64,000 nucleotides of DNA from Micromonospora carbonacea (GTDB taxonomy: Bacteria; Actinomycetota; Actinomycetes; Mycobacteriales; Micromonosporaceae): assembly GCF_014205165.1 (NCBI RefSeq), contig NZ_JACHMZ010000001.1, positions 3,184,501 through 3,248,500 on the forward strand. Direction: 5' to 3'. The notes beneath the pieces are model-generated. The model made no database searches, was not told the DNA's origin, and saw only the letters and a list, made by a program, of their open reading frames with translations. The number at the start of each line of letters is the position of its first letter. The first letter of the stretch is position 1. Positions 24,823-34,222 of this stretch are shown in pieces. Made by a program: the position numbers and the translations under genes.

Positions 24823-25713
24823 GATACGGGGACGGTTGCCGCGGATGCGGCGGGCACGTGGCGGCTGGGTGATCTGACGGTCAACCGGATGGGTCTGGGC
24901 GCGATGCGGCTGACGGGGGCGGCGCAGGGGCGGCCCGGTGATCGGGGGCGGGCGGTCGGGGTGCTGCGCCGGGCGGTGGAGTTGGGGGTGAACCACATCG
25001 ACACGGCGGCGTTCTACTTCTCGGCGTTGCGGTCGGCGAACGAGCTGATCAACACGGCTCTCGCGCCGTACCCGGAGGATCTGGTGATCGCGACGAAGGT
25101 CGGGCCGGGCAGGGACCCGTCGGGAGAGTGGTTGCCGTTGGCGCGGCCCGAGCAGTTGCGGGGGCAGGTGGAGGAGAACCTGCGGCAGTTGGGCCGTGAC
25201 CACCTGGACCTGGTGTATCTGCGGCAGGCGGGCCTGGAGTCGGTGGCGGAGCATTTCGGGGCGTTGGCCGAGCTGCGCGAGGCGGGCCTGATCCGGCACC
25301 TGGGCATCTCCAACGTGCGTCCGCATCATCTGCCGCAGGCGCAGGCCGTCGCGCCGGTGGTGAGTGTGCAGAACGCGTACGGGCTGGGGTTCCGGCCGGG
25401 GCACGACCAGTTCGTGCGGGACTGCGCCGCGCAGGGGGTGGCGTACGTGCCGTTCTTCTCCCTGGCGACAACGGGCCGGGAGGCGGGCGTGGGTGGCGCG
25501 GAGCACGCGGAGGTCCGGGCGGTCGCCGCCGCGCACGGGGTGTCGGCGGTGCAGGTGCGGCTGGCGTGGACGCTGCGGCGGGGCCCGAACGTGCTGGCGA
25601 TTCCGGGCACGGGTGATCCCGATCATCTGGTGGCGAACGTCGCGGCGGCGTCGTTGCGGTTGACCGACGAGGATCTGGCCCGCCTGGAGGTCGCGCACCG
25701 GCGCGGGGAGTGA
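24820..25713 (+). CDS. Aldo/keto reductase family oxidoreductase
   Basis: About 297 residues. The start may be ATG 24820 or ATG 24808; neither has a Shine-Dalgarno, and CATGAT seven bases before 24820 could be a -10 of a leaderless mRNA. The AKR barrel is clear: MGLGAMRLTG, NHIDTAAFYFS (Asp and Tyr of the tetrad), LVIATKVGPG (Lys), LIRHLGISNVRPHH, and a C-terminal IPGTGDPDHLVAN that binds NADPH phosphate. The usual tetrad His after the fourth strand is replaced (LDLVYLRQAG), so catalysis may be slower or the substrate unusual. A 16-base palindrome covers the start. Confidence 0.83.
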   Translation: MDTGTVAADAAGTWRLGDLTVNRMGLGAMRLTGAAQGRPGDRGRAVGVLRRAVELGVNHIDTAAFYFSALRSANELINTALAPYPEDLVIATKVGPGRDPSGEWLPLARPEQLRGQVEENLRQLGRDHLDLVYLRQAGLESVAEHFGALAELREAGLIRHLGISNVRPHHLPQAQAVAPVVSVQNAYGLGFRPGHDQFVRDCAAQGVAYVPFFSLATTGREAGVGGAEHAEVRAVAAAHGVSAVQVRLAWTLRRGPNVLAIPGTGDPDHLVANVAAASLRLTDEDLARLEVAHRRGE

Positions 25714-25778
25714 CCGGGGCGTCGTCCGCCGTGCCGGTCGGTGTCGGGTGGCGGCCGGTGGTGTGACAGCGTGTCGGG

Positions 25779-26969
25779 GTGGACGATGGCGCGCCGGTCG
25801 ACGTGGACGTGGCCCTGGTCGGCGGCGGGGGCGCCGCGTCGCTGGTGTTGGCGGCGTTGGACCGGCGCGGGCCGGCGGGGTTGCGGGTCGCGGTGGTCGA
25901 TCCGGTGCGCCGGCGCGGCCAGGACCGCACGTGGGCGTTCTGGGGTCGACCCGGTGGTGTGCTCGACGGGGTGCTCAGCGCCAGTTGGGGGCAGGTGGAG
26001 GTGGTGACGCCGGGGCGTCGGCGGGTGCTCGACCTGGCGCCGCTGCGGTATGCGATGGTGCGGTCGGCTCCGGTGTATGCGCGGGCGGAGCGGGCGGAGC
26101 GGCGGCTGGGGGCGGTGCGGTGCGACGCGGCGGTGGCGGGGCTCGACGACGACGGCACGCGGGTGGTGGTGCGTGGCGGGGACGGCGCGCCGTTGGTGCG
26201 GGCGTCGTGGGTGCTGGACTCGCGTCCCCGGCCGCCGGCGCGGCCGGGGCGGACGAGTTGGTTGCAGCACTTCCGGGGTTGGTGGGTGGCCTCGGAGACG
26301 GCGTTGTTCGATCCGCGGCGGGCGGTGTTGATGGACTTCCGCACGCCGCAGCCGGCGCGGGGGGTGTCGTTCGGTTACGTGTTGCCGGTCAGCGACCGGT
26401 TCGCGTTGGTGGAGTACACGGAGTTCTCCCCGGCCCGGTTGACCGGGGACGACTACGACCGGGCGTTGCGCGGTTATCTGCGGCGGCTGGGGTGGGATCC
26501 GGCGGCGTTGGTGGTGCGGGAGGTGGAGGACGGGGTGATTCCGATGACCGACGCGCCGTTTCCGCGTCGTCCTTCGCCGCGGGTGGTGCGGTTGGGCACG
26601 GCGGGTGGCGCGACGCGCCCGTCGACGGGGTTCACGTTCTCGGCGATGTTGCGGCAGGCCGAGCAGGTGGCGGCGGCGTTGGCGGGTGGGCGGGCGCCGG
26701 TGCCGGCGCCGGCGTATCCCCGGCGGCACCTGTGGATGGACGCGGTGGCGTTGCGGGCGTGGGACACGGGGCGGGTCGGTGGTCCGGAGTTCTTCGGCCG
26801 GTTGTTCGACCGTAATCCGGCGTCGCGGGTGTTGCGGTTCCTCGACGGGGAGACCGGGCTGGCGGAGGAGTTGGCGGTGATGCGGTCGAGTCCGTTGGCG
26901 CCGATGACGTCGGCGGTGGTGGGTGACGCGGTGGGCCGGTTGCGGGGGCGGCTGCGGCGCGCCGGTTGA
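25779..26969 (+). CDS. Lycopene cyclase family flavoprotein
   Basis: 396 residues from GTG 25779. The dinucleotide motif VDVALVGGGGAASLVLAAL (residues 8-26), QDRTWAFWG, WLQHFRGWWV, LMDFRTPQ and FALVEYTEFS are the landmarks of CrtY-type lycopene beta-cyclases. GTAGGATRPSTGFTFSAMLR is the conserved C-terminal FAD-contact segment. The reaction would close the ionone rings of lycopene to give beta-carotene. No other carotenoid gene (crtE, crtB, crtI) lies in the window, so it either serves a pathway encoded elsewhere or acts on another substrate. Confidence 0.83.
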   Translation: MDDGAPVDVDVALVGGGGAASLVLAALDRRGPAGLRVAVVDPVRRRGQDRTWAFWGRPGGVLDGVLSASWGQVEVVTPGRRRVLDLAPLRYAMVRSAPVYARAERAERRLGAVRCDAAVAGLDDDGTRVVVRGGDGAPLVRASWVLDSRPRPPARPGRTSWLQHFRGWWVASETALFDPRRAVLMDFRTPQPARGVSFGYVLPVSDRFALVEYTEFSPARLTGDDYDRALRGYLRRLGWDPAALVVREVEDGVIPMTDAPFPRRPSPRVVRLGTAGGATRPSTGFTFSAMLRQAEQVAAALAGGRAPVPAPAYPRRHLWMDAVALRAWDTGRVGGPEFFGRLFDRNPASRVLRFLDGETGLAEELAVMRSSPLAPMTSAVVGDAVGRLRGRLRRAG

Positions 26970-26982
26970 GCCGGGCCCGGGG

Positions 26983-28092
26983 TCAGTCGGCGGCTGCGGC
27001 GACGGTGTCGCGGATGCGGGCCCGGAGGTGTTCCAGGGGGTCGCCGTCGCCGACGGCGAGGCGGTTGCGGGTCGCGGCGACGGTGAGGCCCCACCGGGGG
27101 TAGGCGAAGGCGAGGCTGCCGCCGCTGCCGGCGACACCGAATGATCCGTCGTCGTCGACGGCGTAGCCGAGGCCCCAGGTCGTTTCCCGGCCGAAGACCC
27201 ATTCGGTGCCGCGGACGGCGGGGCGGGACACGGCGCGCAGCCGGTGCGGGGAGATCAGCCGTACGCCGTCGACGGGGCCGAGGAGCGCGGCGTACATGCG
27301 GGCGGCGGCGCGGGCGGTGAGGGTGCCGACGGCGGGCACGTCGACGGCGATCACGTCGGGTCGGGCGGCGAGGGTGGCGTCGGGGCGTACGCCGGGCGGG
27401 GCGACCCGGTCGAGGTGGGGTAGCTGGCCGGCGAACGTCTCCAGCATGGCCGACAGGTTGCCGTCTTCCATGCGGGCCGGGCCGGGTCGGGTGCTGGGGT
27501 GGACGCCGCAGAACAGTTCCCCGGTGACGCCGAGGGGCGCGGCGACGTCGTCGGTGAGGATGTCGCCGACGCGGCGGCCGGTGACGCGGCGGATCACCTC
27601 GCCGACGATCCACCCGAACGTCCACGCGTGGTAGGCGAGTTGGCGGCCGGGTGTCCACAGGGGCCGGGCGTCGGCGACGATGGCGCACATGTGGTCCCAG
27701 TCGGCGAAGTCGTCGAGGGTGACGTCGGCGGGCAGCGCCGGGATCCCGGCGGTGTGGGTGAGGGCGTGGCGCAGGGTGATGTGGCCCTTGCCGTGGCGGG
27801 CGAACTCGGGCCACACGTCGGCGATGCGCAGGTCGTAGTCGAGGTGCCCGCGTTCGGCCAGCACGTGCACGACGGTTGCGGTGAGCCCCTTGCCGGTGGA
27901 GACGCCGTAGACGGGGGTGGCGGCGGTCATCGGGCGGCCGGTGGTGGTGTCGGCGACGCCGGCGTGGACCTCGACGATCGGGTGGCCGTGCAGGTAGGCG
28001 GCGATCTGCACGCCTGCCTCGCGGCCGCTGGCGACGAGTTCGTCGACGGTGGCGTGGATCTCGGCCTGCAGGTCGGCGTGGCGGTCGGTCAC
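26983..28092 (-). CDS. Serine hydrolase of the beta-lactamase/EstB family
   Basis: 369 residues from GTG 28092; the frame stays open upstream but without protein-like sequence. The class C beta-lactamase fold is seen from the SxxK motif in [11 protein letters not shown] (about residue 70), [15 protein letters not shown], and the Tyr motif [37 protein letters not shown] occupies the place of the third (HxG/KTG) motif. Proteins of this kind are usually esterases or peptidases rather than antibiotic-inactivating enzymes. No signal peptide is visible, so it is probably cytoplasmic. Substrate unknown. Confidence 0.84.
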   Translation of the reverse strand: MTDRHADLQAEIHATVDELVASGREAGVQIAAYLHGHPIVEVHAGVADTTTGRPMTAATPVYGVSTGKGLTATVVHVLAERGHLDYDLRIADVWPEFARHGKGHITLRHALTHTAGIPALPADVTLDDFADWDHMCAIVADARPLWTPGRQLAYHAWTFGWIVGEVIRRVTGRRVGDILTDDVAAPLGVTGELFCGVHPSTRPGPARMEDGNLSAMLETFAGQLPHLDRVAPPGVRPDATLAARPDVIAVDVPAVGTLTARAAARMYAALLGPVDGVRLISPHRLRAVSRPAVRGTEWVFGRETTWGLGYAVDDDGSFGVAGSGGSLAFAYPRWGLTVAATRNRLAVGDGDPLEHLRARIRDTVAAAAD

Positions 28093-28191
28093 GGTGGGCC
28101 AGCCTGCCAGAGCGGCGGTGCTGACGCCGCCGGTTTTCGGTGTCGCTTTTCGGTGTCGGTGGGGGCCGGGGCGCGCGGTAGGTTGCGGGGC

Positions 28192-28674
28192 ATGGTGGAT
28201 GCGGGGGCCGGCGGGGTCGTGGAGATCTGGACCGACGGGGCGTGCAGCGGCAATCCGGGGCCGGGTGGCTGGGGCGCGGTGCTGCGGTACGGCGGGCACG
28301 AGCGGGAGCTGTGCGGGGGTGAGGCGACGCCGACGACGAACAACCGGATGGAGTTGATGGCGGCGATCCGGGCGTTGGAGAGCCTGACGCGGCCGGTGCC
28401 GGTGCGGTTGCACACCGACAGCACGTACGTGCGCAACGGCATCACCGGGTGGTTGGCCGGGTGGAAACGCAACGGGTGGGTGACGGCGGCGCGGCAACCG
28501 GTGAAGAACGCGGACCTGTGGCAGCGGCTGGAGGCGGCGTGCGCCCGGCACGAGGTGACCTGGCTGTGGGTGAAGGGACACAACGGGCATCCGGAGAACG
28601 AGCGGGCCGACGCGTTGGCCGGTCGGGGCATGGCGCAGGCGCGGTCGGGGGCGCCGGCGACCGGCCGGGGGTGA
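28192..28674 (+). CDS. rnhA: Ribonuclease HI
   Basis: 160 residues from ATG 28192. The four catalytic acidic residues are all present: Asp in [18 protein letters not shown], Glu in [13 protein letters not shown], Asp in [12 protein letters not shown] and Asp in [22 protein letters not shown] holds the catalytic-loop His. The enzyme cuts RNA in RNA-DNA hybrids. TAGGTT at 28179-28184, seven bases before the ATG, suggests leaderless transcription. The ~15-residue tail after the last helix is Ala/Gly-rich. Confidence 0.95.
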   Translation: MVDAGAGGVVEIWTDGACSGNPGPGGWGAVLRYGGHERELCGGEATPTTNNRMELMAAIRALESLTRPVPVRLHTDSTYVRNGITGWLAGWKRNGWVTAARQPVKNADLWQRLEAACARHEVTWLWVKGHNGHPENERADALAGRGMAQARSGAPATGRG

Positions 28675-28715
28675 CGTTGCGTCACGGTGAGGGGTTGTGC
28701 CGCGGCACCCCAGGT

Positions 28716-28745
28716 GGGTAACGTTGCGGATCGATAGCGTTACCC
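28716..28745. promoter_or_regulatory. Operator-like inverted repeat upstream of the P450 gene
   Basis: GGGTAACG (28716-28723) and CGTTACCC (28738-28745) are exact inverted copies 14 bases apart. The site ends 24 bases before the P450 start and overlaps the expected promoter, suiting a dimeric repressor such as a TetR or GntR protein. No regulator gene is adjacent. Confidence 0.5.
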
Positions 28746-28769
28746 TCGGTTGTCACGGGAGGTGTCCGC

Positions 28770-29990
28770 GTGACCGCGACCGCCGCTACCGACCTGCCCC
28801 TCTGGCCGGCGTCCACTCTCGACCATGGTCCGTTCGCGCTGCTCGACGAGGAGCAGCGGCACCGGCTCGTGGGGCCGGTGACCCGGGTCCGGCTGCCGAC
28901 GGGCGTGCCCGCCTGGCTGGTCACCCGGCACGCCGACGTGCGTCAGGTGCTGCGCCACCCCGGGTTCAGCGCCGACCTGGAGCGTCCGGGGTTCCCGCTG
29001 GTGCGTCCGCTGCCCCCGCAGTCGGAGTCGGGCCGGCAGGGCGCTTTCATCCGGATGGACGGTGAGGAACACTCCCGGCTGCGCCGGATGCTCACCGCCG
29101 AATTCATGATCAAGAATGTGCGGCGGATCGAGCCGTTGATCCAGCAGACGGTCGACGGGGCGTTGGCCGACCTGGCGGCGGCCGGCCCGCCGGCCGACCT
29201 GGTCGAGACGTTCGCCCTGCCGGTGCCGTCCATCGTGATCTGTCACCTGCTCGGCGTCCCCTACGCCGACCACGACTTCTTCCAGGTCCGCAGCCGCACC
29301 CTGCTGGACCGCAGGACGTCGCCGGAGGTGTTCCGCGCCCACGCGCAGGAGCTGCGCGACTACCTGCACGAGCTGGTCGTCGCCCGGCGCGGCGACACCG
29401 GCGGCGACGACCTGATCAGCCGGCTGGTGCGCGACCGGGTCGTCACCGGGCAGCTCACCGTCGACGAGCTGGTCGGGATGGCCCTGCTGCTGCTCGTCGC
29501 CGGCCACGAGACCACGGCCAACATGATCGGCCTGAGCACCCTGCTGATGCTGCGCGAGCCGGGCCGCTTCGCGGCGCTGCGTCAGTCCCCGCACCGGGCG
29601 GCGGACCTCGTCGAGGAGCTGCTGCGCTATCTCAGCGTGGTCCGCACGGGGCTGCCCCGGCTGGCTCTGGTCGACGCCGAGATCGGCGGCCAGGCCATCC
29701 GGGCGGGGGAGGGCGTCATCGCGGTGCTGTCGCTGGCCAACCGCGACCCGGGGGTCTTCGACGACCCGGAGGAGTTCGACCCGTACCGGCAGGCCCACCA
29801 GCACCTCGCGTTCGGCTTCGGGGTGCACCAGTGCATCGGCCAGCCGCTGGCCCGCGCGGAGCTGCGCATCGCCCTGCTGGGGTTGGCCGACCGTTTCCCG
29901 ACCCTGCGGGCCGAGGTCGGGCCGCAGCAGGTGTCGACCCGCGACACGTCTGTCGTGTTCGGCCTCAACAGCCTGCCGGTGACCTGGTGA
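28770..29990 (+). CDS. Cytochrome P450
   Basis: 406 residues from GTG 28770 with GGGAGG seven bases upstream. The I-helix oxygen motif LLLVAGHETTANM, the ExxR pair in VEELLRYLS and the heme loop FGFGVHQCIGQPLARAEL with the axial Cys are intact. Length, lack of a membrane anchor and overall sequence fit soluble actinobacterial class I P450s of the CYP105/107 type, which hydroxylate small molecules. Electrons should come from the ferredoxin encoded next, whose start overlaps this stop in GTGA. Substrate cannot be read. An operator-like palindrome lies upstream. Confidence 0.94.
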   Translation: MTATAATDLPLWPASTLDHGPFALLDEEQRHRLVGPVTRVRLPTGVPAWLVTRHADVRQVLRHPGFSADLERPGFPLVRPLPPQSESGRQGAFIRMDGEEHSRLRRMLTAEFMIKNVRRIEPLIQQTVDGALADLAAAGPPADLVETFALPVPSIVICHLLGVPYADHDFFQVRSRTLLDRRTSPEVFRAHAQELRDYLHELVVARRGDTGGDDLISRLVRDRVVTGQLTVDELVGMALLLLVAGHETTANMIGLSTLLMLREPGRFAALRQSPHRAADLVEELLRYLSVVRTGLPRLALVDAEIGGQAIRAGEGVIAVLSLANRDPGVFDDPEEFDPYRQAHQHLAFGFGVHQCIGQPLARAELRIALLGLADRFPTLRAEVGPQQVSTRDTSVVFGLNSLPVTW

Positions 29991-30211
29991 GCCAGGTGGG
30001 CGTGGTGCGGGTGGCGGTGGACCGGGGCAGCTGCTGCGGGTCCGGCAACTGCGTGGTGGCCGCCCCGGAGGTCTTCGACCAGGACGACACCGACGGGCTG
30101 GTGCTGCTACTGCGGCCCGACCCGCCGCCGGAGGCGGCCGACCGGGTCCGGCGGGCCGTCGAGACGTGCCCGGCGGGCGCCATCCACCTCACCTCGACGA
30201 CGGGACCCTGA
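29987..30211 (+). CDS. [3Fe-4S]-type ferredoxin, P450 redox partner
   Basis: 74 residues from GTG 29987, overlapping the P450 stop by four bases. The cluster ligands are in RGSCCGSGNCVVAAPEVFDQ and ETCPAGAIHL. The middle cysteine position of a 4Fe-4S site is not a Cys in the usual place, which is typical of the 3Fe-4S ferredoxins paired with actinobacterial P450s. It carries single electrons from a ferredoxin reductase (not in this window) to the P450. The acidic middle (DQDDTDG) would suit docking. Confidence 0.92.
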   Translation: MSQVGVVRVAVDRGSCCGSGNCVVAAPEVFDQDDTDGLVLLLRPDPPPEAADRVRRAVETCPAGAIHLTSTTGP

Positions 30212-30214
30212 CCG

Positions 30215-30231
30215 CGCCGGGCCGCCCGGCG
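30215..30231 (+). terminator. Short GC hairpin after the P450-ferredoxin pair
   Basis: CGCCGGG (30215-30221) and CCCGGCG (30225-30231) pair around CCG immediately after the ferredoxin stop. It may terminate transcription; there is no T-run. Confidence 0.4.
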
Positions 30232-30341
30232 GGGGGCCGCCACCCAGGCCACCTCGCACCGGCGGGTCGCGCTCAGCCGGCGACGGCGGCGCCGACGGTT
30301 GACGCCGCCGACACCACCGGCGGGCGGCACCGTCGCCGGGG

Positions 30342-30572
30342 TCAGCCCTCGCGGGACGGGTCGGCGGCGCCGGAGACGGCGTCGACGTCGTAGCCGGCCC
30401 GGCTGGTGTCCCGGGCCGGGCGGGCCTGCTCCGCCGGCAGGTCGGCGAAGTCGTCCCCGCTGTCGGCGCCGCTGCGCACCGAATCGCCCGGCGGGCGCAG
30501 GGACGCCTCCATCGCCGGCACACCGTCCGGCTCGTCGGTGCTGGCCCGGTCGACGCGTCGTTCACTGGTCAT
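30342..30572 (-). CDS. Small acidic hypothetical protein, 76 aa
   Basis: 76 residues from ATG 30572, without a good ribosome binding site. The sequence is hydrophilic, rich in Asp, Ser, Arg and Pro (TSERRVDRASTDEPDG, SVRSGADSGDDFADLPAEQ), with no hydrophobic core, cysteine or signal, so it is probably disordered. It is convergent with the ferredoxin gene and lies downstream of the pentapeptide gene on the same strand. It may be real because composition and reading frame are protein-like, but no family is recognised. Confidence 0.45.
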   Translation of the reverse strand: MTSERRVDRASTDEPDGVPAMEASLRPPGDSVRSGADSGDDFADLPAEQARPARDTSRAGYDVDAVSGAADPSREG

Positions 30573-30634
30573 GGGACAGTCGTGCCCGGCTGACCGGCCG
30601 GCAAACGTCCCGGCGGGCGGAGAACACGCGCCGG

Positions 30635-31513
30635 TCAGCGGCGGCGGCCCCGGCCCGCCGGGCCCGCGCTGCGGCGGCGGGCCGCGACGACCGGCAGCGA
30701 CCAGTGCGCGGGGCGGGTCAGCGCCGCCGGAAGGCCACTGCGGTGGTCGCCCCGGGCCGCGTCGACCTGCGACTGGTGTACGAACAGCGCCCCGCGCAGG
30801 TCCGCCCCCCGCAGGTCCGCGCCGCGCAGGTCGACGCCGGTGAGGTCGGCCAGCGTGAGGTCCACGCCGCGCAGGTCCGCCCCGAGCAGCACCGCGCCGC
30901 GCAGGTTCGCCCCGACCAGGTCGGCCCGGCGCAGGTCGGCGGCGACGAGCACCGCCCCCCGCCGGTCCGCGCCGGCCCGCTCGCCCCGGACCTGTTCGCT
31001 CACCCGCACCAGCAGCGGGTTCACCCGCCCCCGGTGCGCGTCGACGTCCACGGCGAGCACCTGGTCGGGGGTGCCGGCGGCCAGCCGCCGGGTCTGCGCC
31101 AGCGCCGCGTCCAGCTCGACGCGCAGCGGTCCCGGCCCGGTCAGCGTCGCCGCCTGCGTCAGATACCACAGCAGCTCGTGCAGGGGCCGCAGCACGGCGA
31201 ACACGTCGAACATGCGGGTCGCCTCGCCGGGCGTCGTGCGCCAGTCGCGGCCGCCGAAGGTGACCTGGGCGACCCGTTGGCCCGCGCCGAAGCAGTCGAA
31301 GACGGTGCACCCGGCGAAACCCCGGGCCCGCAGGTCCCGGTGGATGCCGCAGCGGAAGTCGTCGCCGAGGTTCGGGCACGGCCGACCCGCCGGCTTGTCC
31401 ACGGCGAAGTCCGACGAGGCGGCGAATGCGGGCGCCACGCAGCACAACCCGACGCAGCGGGCGCAGTCGGCCCGCAGCTCGTCACCGGGGCCGGGCGGGG
31501 CGGTGTCGGACAC
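30635..31513 (-). CDS. Pentapeptide repeat protein with Cys-rich N-terminal domain
   Basis: 292 residues from GTG 31513 with GAGGAGAG upstream. Residues 15-85 hold eight cysteines ([41 protein letters not shown]) in a YkgJ-like metal-binding arrangement. A helical middle follows. From about residue 185 there are some 12 consecutive pentapeptides of the A(D/N)LRG type ([38 protein letters not shown]), which build a right-handed quadrilateral helix. Related pentapeptide proteins mimic DNA or act as scaffolds. The C-terminus is Arg-rich. The combination with a metal-binding head is seen in actinobacteria, but its role is unknown. Confidence 0.82.
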   Translation of the reverse strand: MSDTAPPGPGDELRADCARCVGLCCVAPAFAASSDFAVDKPAGRPCPNLGDDFRCGIHRDLRARGFAGCTVFDCFGAGQRVAQVTFGGRDWRTTPGEATRMFDVFAVLRPLHELLWYLTQAATLTGPGPLRVELDAALAQTRRLAAGTPDQVLAVDVDAHRGRVNPLLVRVSEQVRGERAGADRRGAVLVAADLRRADLVGANLRGAVLLGADLRGVDLTLADLTGVDLRGADLRGADLRGALFVHQSQVDAARGDHRSGLPAALTRPAHWSLPVVAARRRSAGPAGRGRRR

Positions 31514-31783
31514 GTCGGCCCTCTCCTCGAAGACGTCGGGACGGCGTCGGCGGCGCACCCCGGGGCCCGCCCATTGTCCCGCCGGTCGGGGGCCACCCCG
31601 CCGGCAGGGGCCGCCCCGCAGCTCCTGGGTGGCTGCGGCACCCGCGTGCGCCGCGCCACGGCGGGCATCGGACCACGGCGGGCGCGCCCGGGGCGGGGGG
31701 ACCGCGCCACCGCGGCCGCGCGTTGACCGCCGTCGACGGTGGTGGATAGTGTCCGGTTCACCGCCTGCGACGGGAGACACGTC

Positions 31784-33298
31784 ATGGTTTGCGACCACGT
31801 CGACGTGCTGATCGTCGGCGCCGGCCTGTCCGGCGTCGGCGCCGCGTGCCACCTGCGCCGCGCCTGCCCCGACAAGACGTACGCGGTGCTGGAGGCGCGC
31901 GCCGCGATCGGCGGCACCTGGGACCTGTTCCGCTACCCGGGCGTGCGGTCGGACTCGGACATGTTCACCCTCGGCTACTCGTTCAAGCCGTGGACGAACC
32001 CGCGGGCCATCGCCGACGGCGAGTCGATCCGCGCCTACGTGCGCGACACCGCCCGCGAGCACGGGGTCGACCGGCACATCCGGTTCCACCACCGGGTCCT
32101 CGCCGCCCGGTGGGACAGCGCCACGGCCCGCTGGACGGTGCGCGCCCACCGCGACGACACCGGCGAGGACGTCACCGTCACCTGCGGGTTCCTGTTCGTC
32201 TGCTCCGGCTACTACCGCTACGACGCCGGCCACACCCCCGACCTGCCGGGCGTCGACTCCTACACCGGGCGGCTGGTGCACCCGCAGCACTGGCCGACCG
32301 ACCTCGACCACACCGGCACGCGGGTCGTCGTGATCGGCAGCGGGGCCACCGCCGTCACCCTCGTGCCGGAGCTGGCGCGGCGGGCCGCCCATGTCACCAT
32401 GCTCCAGCGCTCACCGACGTACGTCATCGCGTTGCCGTCGCGCGACGTGCTCGCCGACGCGCTGCGGCGGTGGCTGCCGGCGAAGGCCGCGTATCCGGTG
32501 GTGCGGTGGAAGAACGTGCTGCTCGGCACCGCCAACTACCAGCTCAGCCGCCGCGCCCCGACGCTGGTCAGGCGGTACCTGCGGCGCGCGGCGGCCGGTC
32601 GCCTGCCGGCCGGCTACGACGTCGACCGGCACTTCTCGCCCCGCTACGACCCGTGGGACCAGCGGCTGTGCGTGGCCCCCGACGGGGACCTGTTCGCCGC
32701 CCTGGGCGGCGGCCGGGCCGACGTGGTGACCGACCGGATCGACACGTTCACCCCCACCGGCATCCGGCTCGCCTCCGGCGTCGAGCTGACCGCCGACGTC
32801 GTCGTCACCGCCACCGGCCTCGACCTGCTCGCCCTCGGCGGGATGACGCTCACCGTCGACGGGCGCGACGTCGACCTCGCCGCGACGGTCGCCTACAAGG
32901 GCATGATGCTGTCGCAGGTGCCGAACTTCGCGATGACCATCGGCTACACCAACGCGTCCTGGACGCTCAAGGCCGACCTCGTCGCCACGTACGTGTGCCG
33001 GCTGCTGCGGCACCTGGACGCCACCGGCCAGCAGGTCGTCACCCCGTTGGCCCCCGCCGGCGGCCCGCTGGAGCCGATCATCGACCTCAAGGCCGGGTAC
33101 GTGCTGCGCAGCGTCGACGCGCTGCCCAAGCAGGGCGTGGCCGCGCCGTGGCGGCTGCACCAGAACTACGTGCGGGACCTGCTGCTGATGCGGCACGGGC
33201 GGCTCACCGACGCCGGCGTGCGGTTCTCGTGCGCCCCGCAGGCGTCTGCGGCCCACCGACGCGACCCGGCCCACCCGGCCGGCACGACCGCCGGCTGA
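31784..33298 (+). CDS. Flavin-containing / Baeyer-Villiger-type monooxygenase
   Basis: 504 residues from ATG 31784 with GGGAGA seven bases upstream. The FAD motif [17 protein letters not shown] is at residues 8-24. The Baeyer-Villiger fingerprint FxGxxxHxxxWP appears as [12 protein letters not shown], with Tyr for Phe. The NADPH motif is [17 protein letters not shown], and ATGLDLL closes the fold. Such enzymes insert oxygen next to a ketone or hydroxylate heteroatoms. It is followed by an SDR 24 bases downstream and then a damaged alpha/beta hydrolase, a set resembling alcohol-ketone-ester catabolic operons and the mycobacterial mymA locus. Confidence 0.9.
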   Translation: MVCDHVDVLIVGAGLSGVGAACHLRRACPDKTYAVLEARAAIGGTWDLFRYPGVRSDSDMFTLGYSFKPWTNPRAIADGESIRAYVRDTAREHGVDRHIRFHHRVLAARWDSATARWTVRAHRDDTGEDVTVTCGFLFVCSGYYRYDAGHTPDLPGVDSYTGRLVHPQHWPTDLDHTGTRVVVIGSGATAVTLVPELARRAAHVTMLQRSPTYVIALPSRDVLADALRRWLPAKAAYPVVRWKNVLLGTANYQLSRRAPTLVRRYLRRAAAGRLPAGYDVDRHFSPRYDPWDQRLCVAPDGDLFAALGGGRADVVTDRIDTFTPTGIRLASGVELTADVVVTATGLDLLALGGMTLTVDGRDVDLAATVAYKGMMLSQVPNFAMTIGYTNASWTLKADLVATYVCRLLRHLDATGQQVVTPLAPAGGPLEPIIDLKAGYVLRSVDALPKQGVAAPWRLHQNYVRDLLLMRHGRLTDAGVRFSCAPQASAAHRRDPAHPAGTTAG

Positions 33299-33322
33299 CC
33301 GGCCGGGCGAGGGGAGAGCGAC

Positions 33323-34222
33323 GTGCGCAGGTTCGACTTCGCGGCGGGCACCGCCGTGGTGACCGGGGCGGCCGGCGGCATCGGCGCGGCGCTCGCCGAC
33401 GGCCTGGCGCGGCGCGGCGCCGACCTGGTGCTGCTCGACCGCGACGCCGACCGGCTCGCCGCCGTGGCCGCCGCGCTGCGCGCCGCCCACCCCGGCCGGC
33501 GGGTCGACACCGTCGTGGTCGACCTGGCCGACGCCGCCGCCACCGCACGGGCCGCCGAGGAGCTGCGGCGGCGGCACCCGCGGCTGCGGCTGCTGGTCAA
33601 CAACGCCGGTGTCGCGCTGGGCGGCCGCTTCGACCAGGTCACCCTGGACGAGTTCGGTTGGGTGGTCGACGTCAACTTCCGGGCCGTGGTGCAGCTGACC
33701 CACGCCCTGCTGCCCGCCCTGAAGGCCGAGCCGGGCGCGCACCTGGTCAACGTGTCCAGCCTCTTCGGGCTCATCGCCCCCGCCGGGCAGGCCGCCTACT
33801 CGGCCAGCAAGTTCGCCGTGCGGGGGTTCACCGAGGCGCTGCGGCACGAGCTGGCCGGCGACGGCGTCGGGGTGACGTGCGTGCACCCCGGCGGCGTCCG
33901 CACCCGCATCGCCGCCGACGCCCGCGTCGGCAGCGGCGTGCCCGTGCAGGAGTACGAGGCCGCCCGCCGCCGCTTCGAGCGGCTGCTGTCCATCGACCCG
34001 GCAACCGCCGCCGAGGCCATCCTGCGCGGTGTGCGGCGGCGTCGGGGCCGGGTGCTGATCGGTTGGTCGGCGCGGCTGCCCGACCTGCTGGCCCGGCTCG
34101 CCCCCGCCGGGTACGGCCGGGTCCTCGCCCTCGCCGTGGGCCGGCGGACCGCCGGGCCGCAGGCGTCGGAGGCGACCGCCCCAGCGTCGGTGCCGGCGGA
34201 CGGGCCGGGGGAGCCGGGGTGA
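33323..34222 (+). CDS. Short-chain dehydrogenase/reductase
   Basis: 299 residues from GTG 33323 (GGGGAGAG upstream). The NAD(P) motif TGAAGGIGAALADG (about 14-27), NNAG, the catalytic Ser in VNVSSLFGLIAP and YSASK (Tyr and Lys) are complete. HPGGVRTRIA follows the active site, as in SadH-like SDRs. The C-terminal 70 residues are an Arg/Ala-rich extension. Within this operon it probably interconverts an alcohol and the ketone used by the upstream monooxygenase. Its stop overlaps the next gene's start (GTGA). Confidence 0.9.
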   Translation: MRRFDFAAGTAVVTGAAGGIGAALADGLARRGADLVLLDRDADRLAAVAAALRAAHPGRRVDTVVVDLADAAATARAAEELRRRHPRLRLLVNNAGVALGGRFDQVTLDEFGWVVDVNFRAVVQLTHALLPALKAEPGAHLVNVSSLFGLIAPAGQAAYSASKFAVRGFTEALRHELAGDGVGVTCVHPGGVRTRIAADARVGSGVPVQEYEAARRRFERLLSIDPATAAEAILRGVRRRRGRVLIGWSARLPDLLARLAPAGYGRVLALAVGRRTAGPQASEATAPASVPADGPGEPG

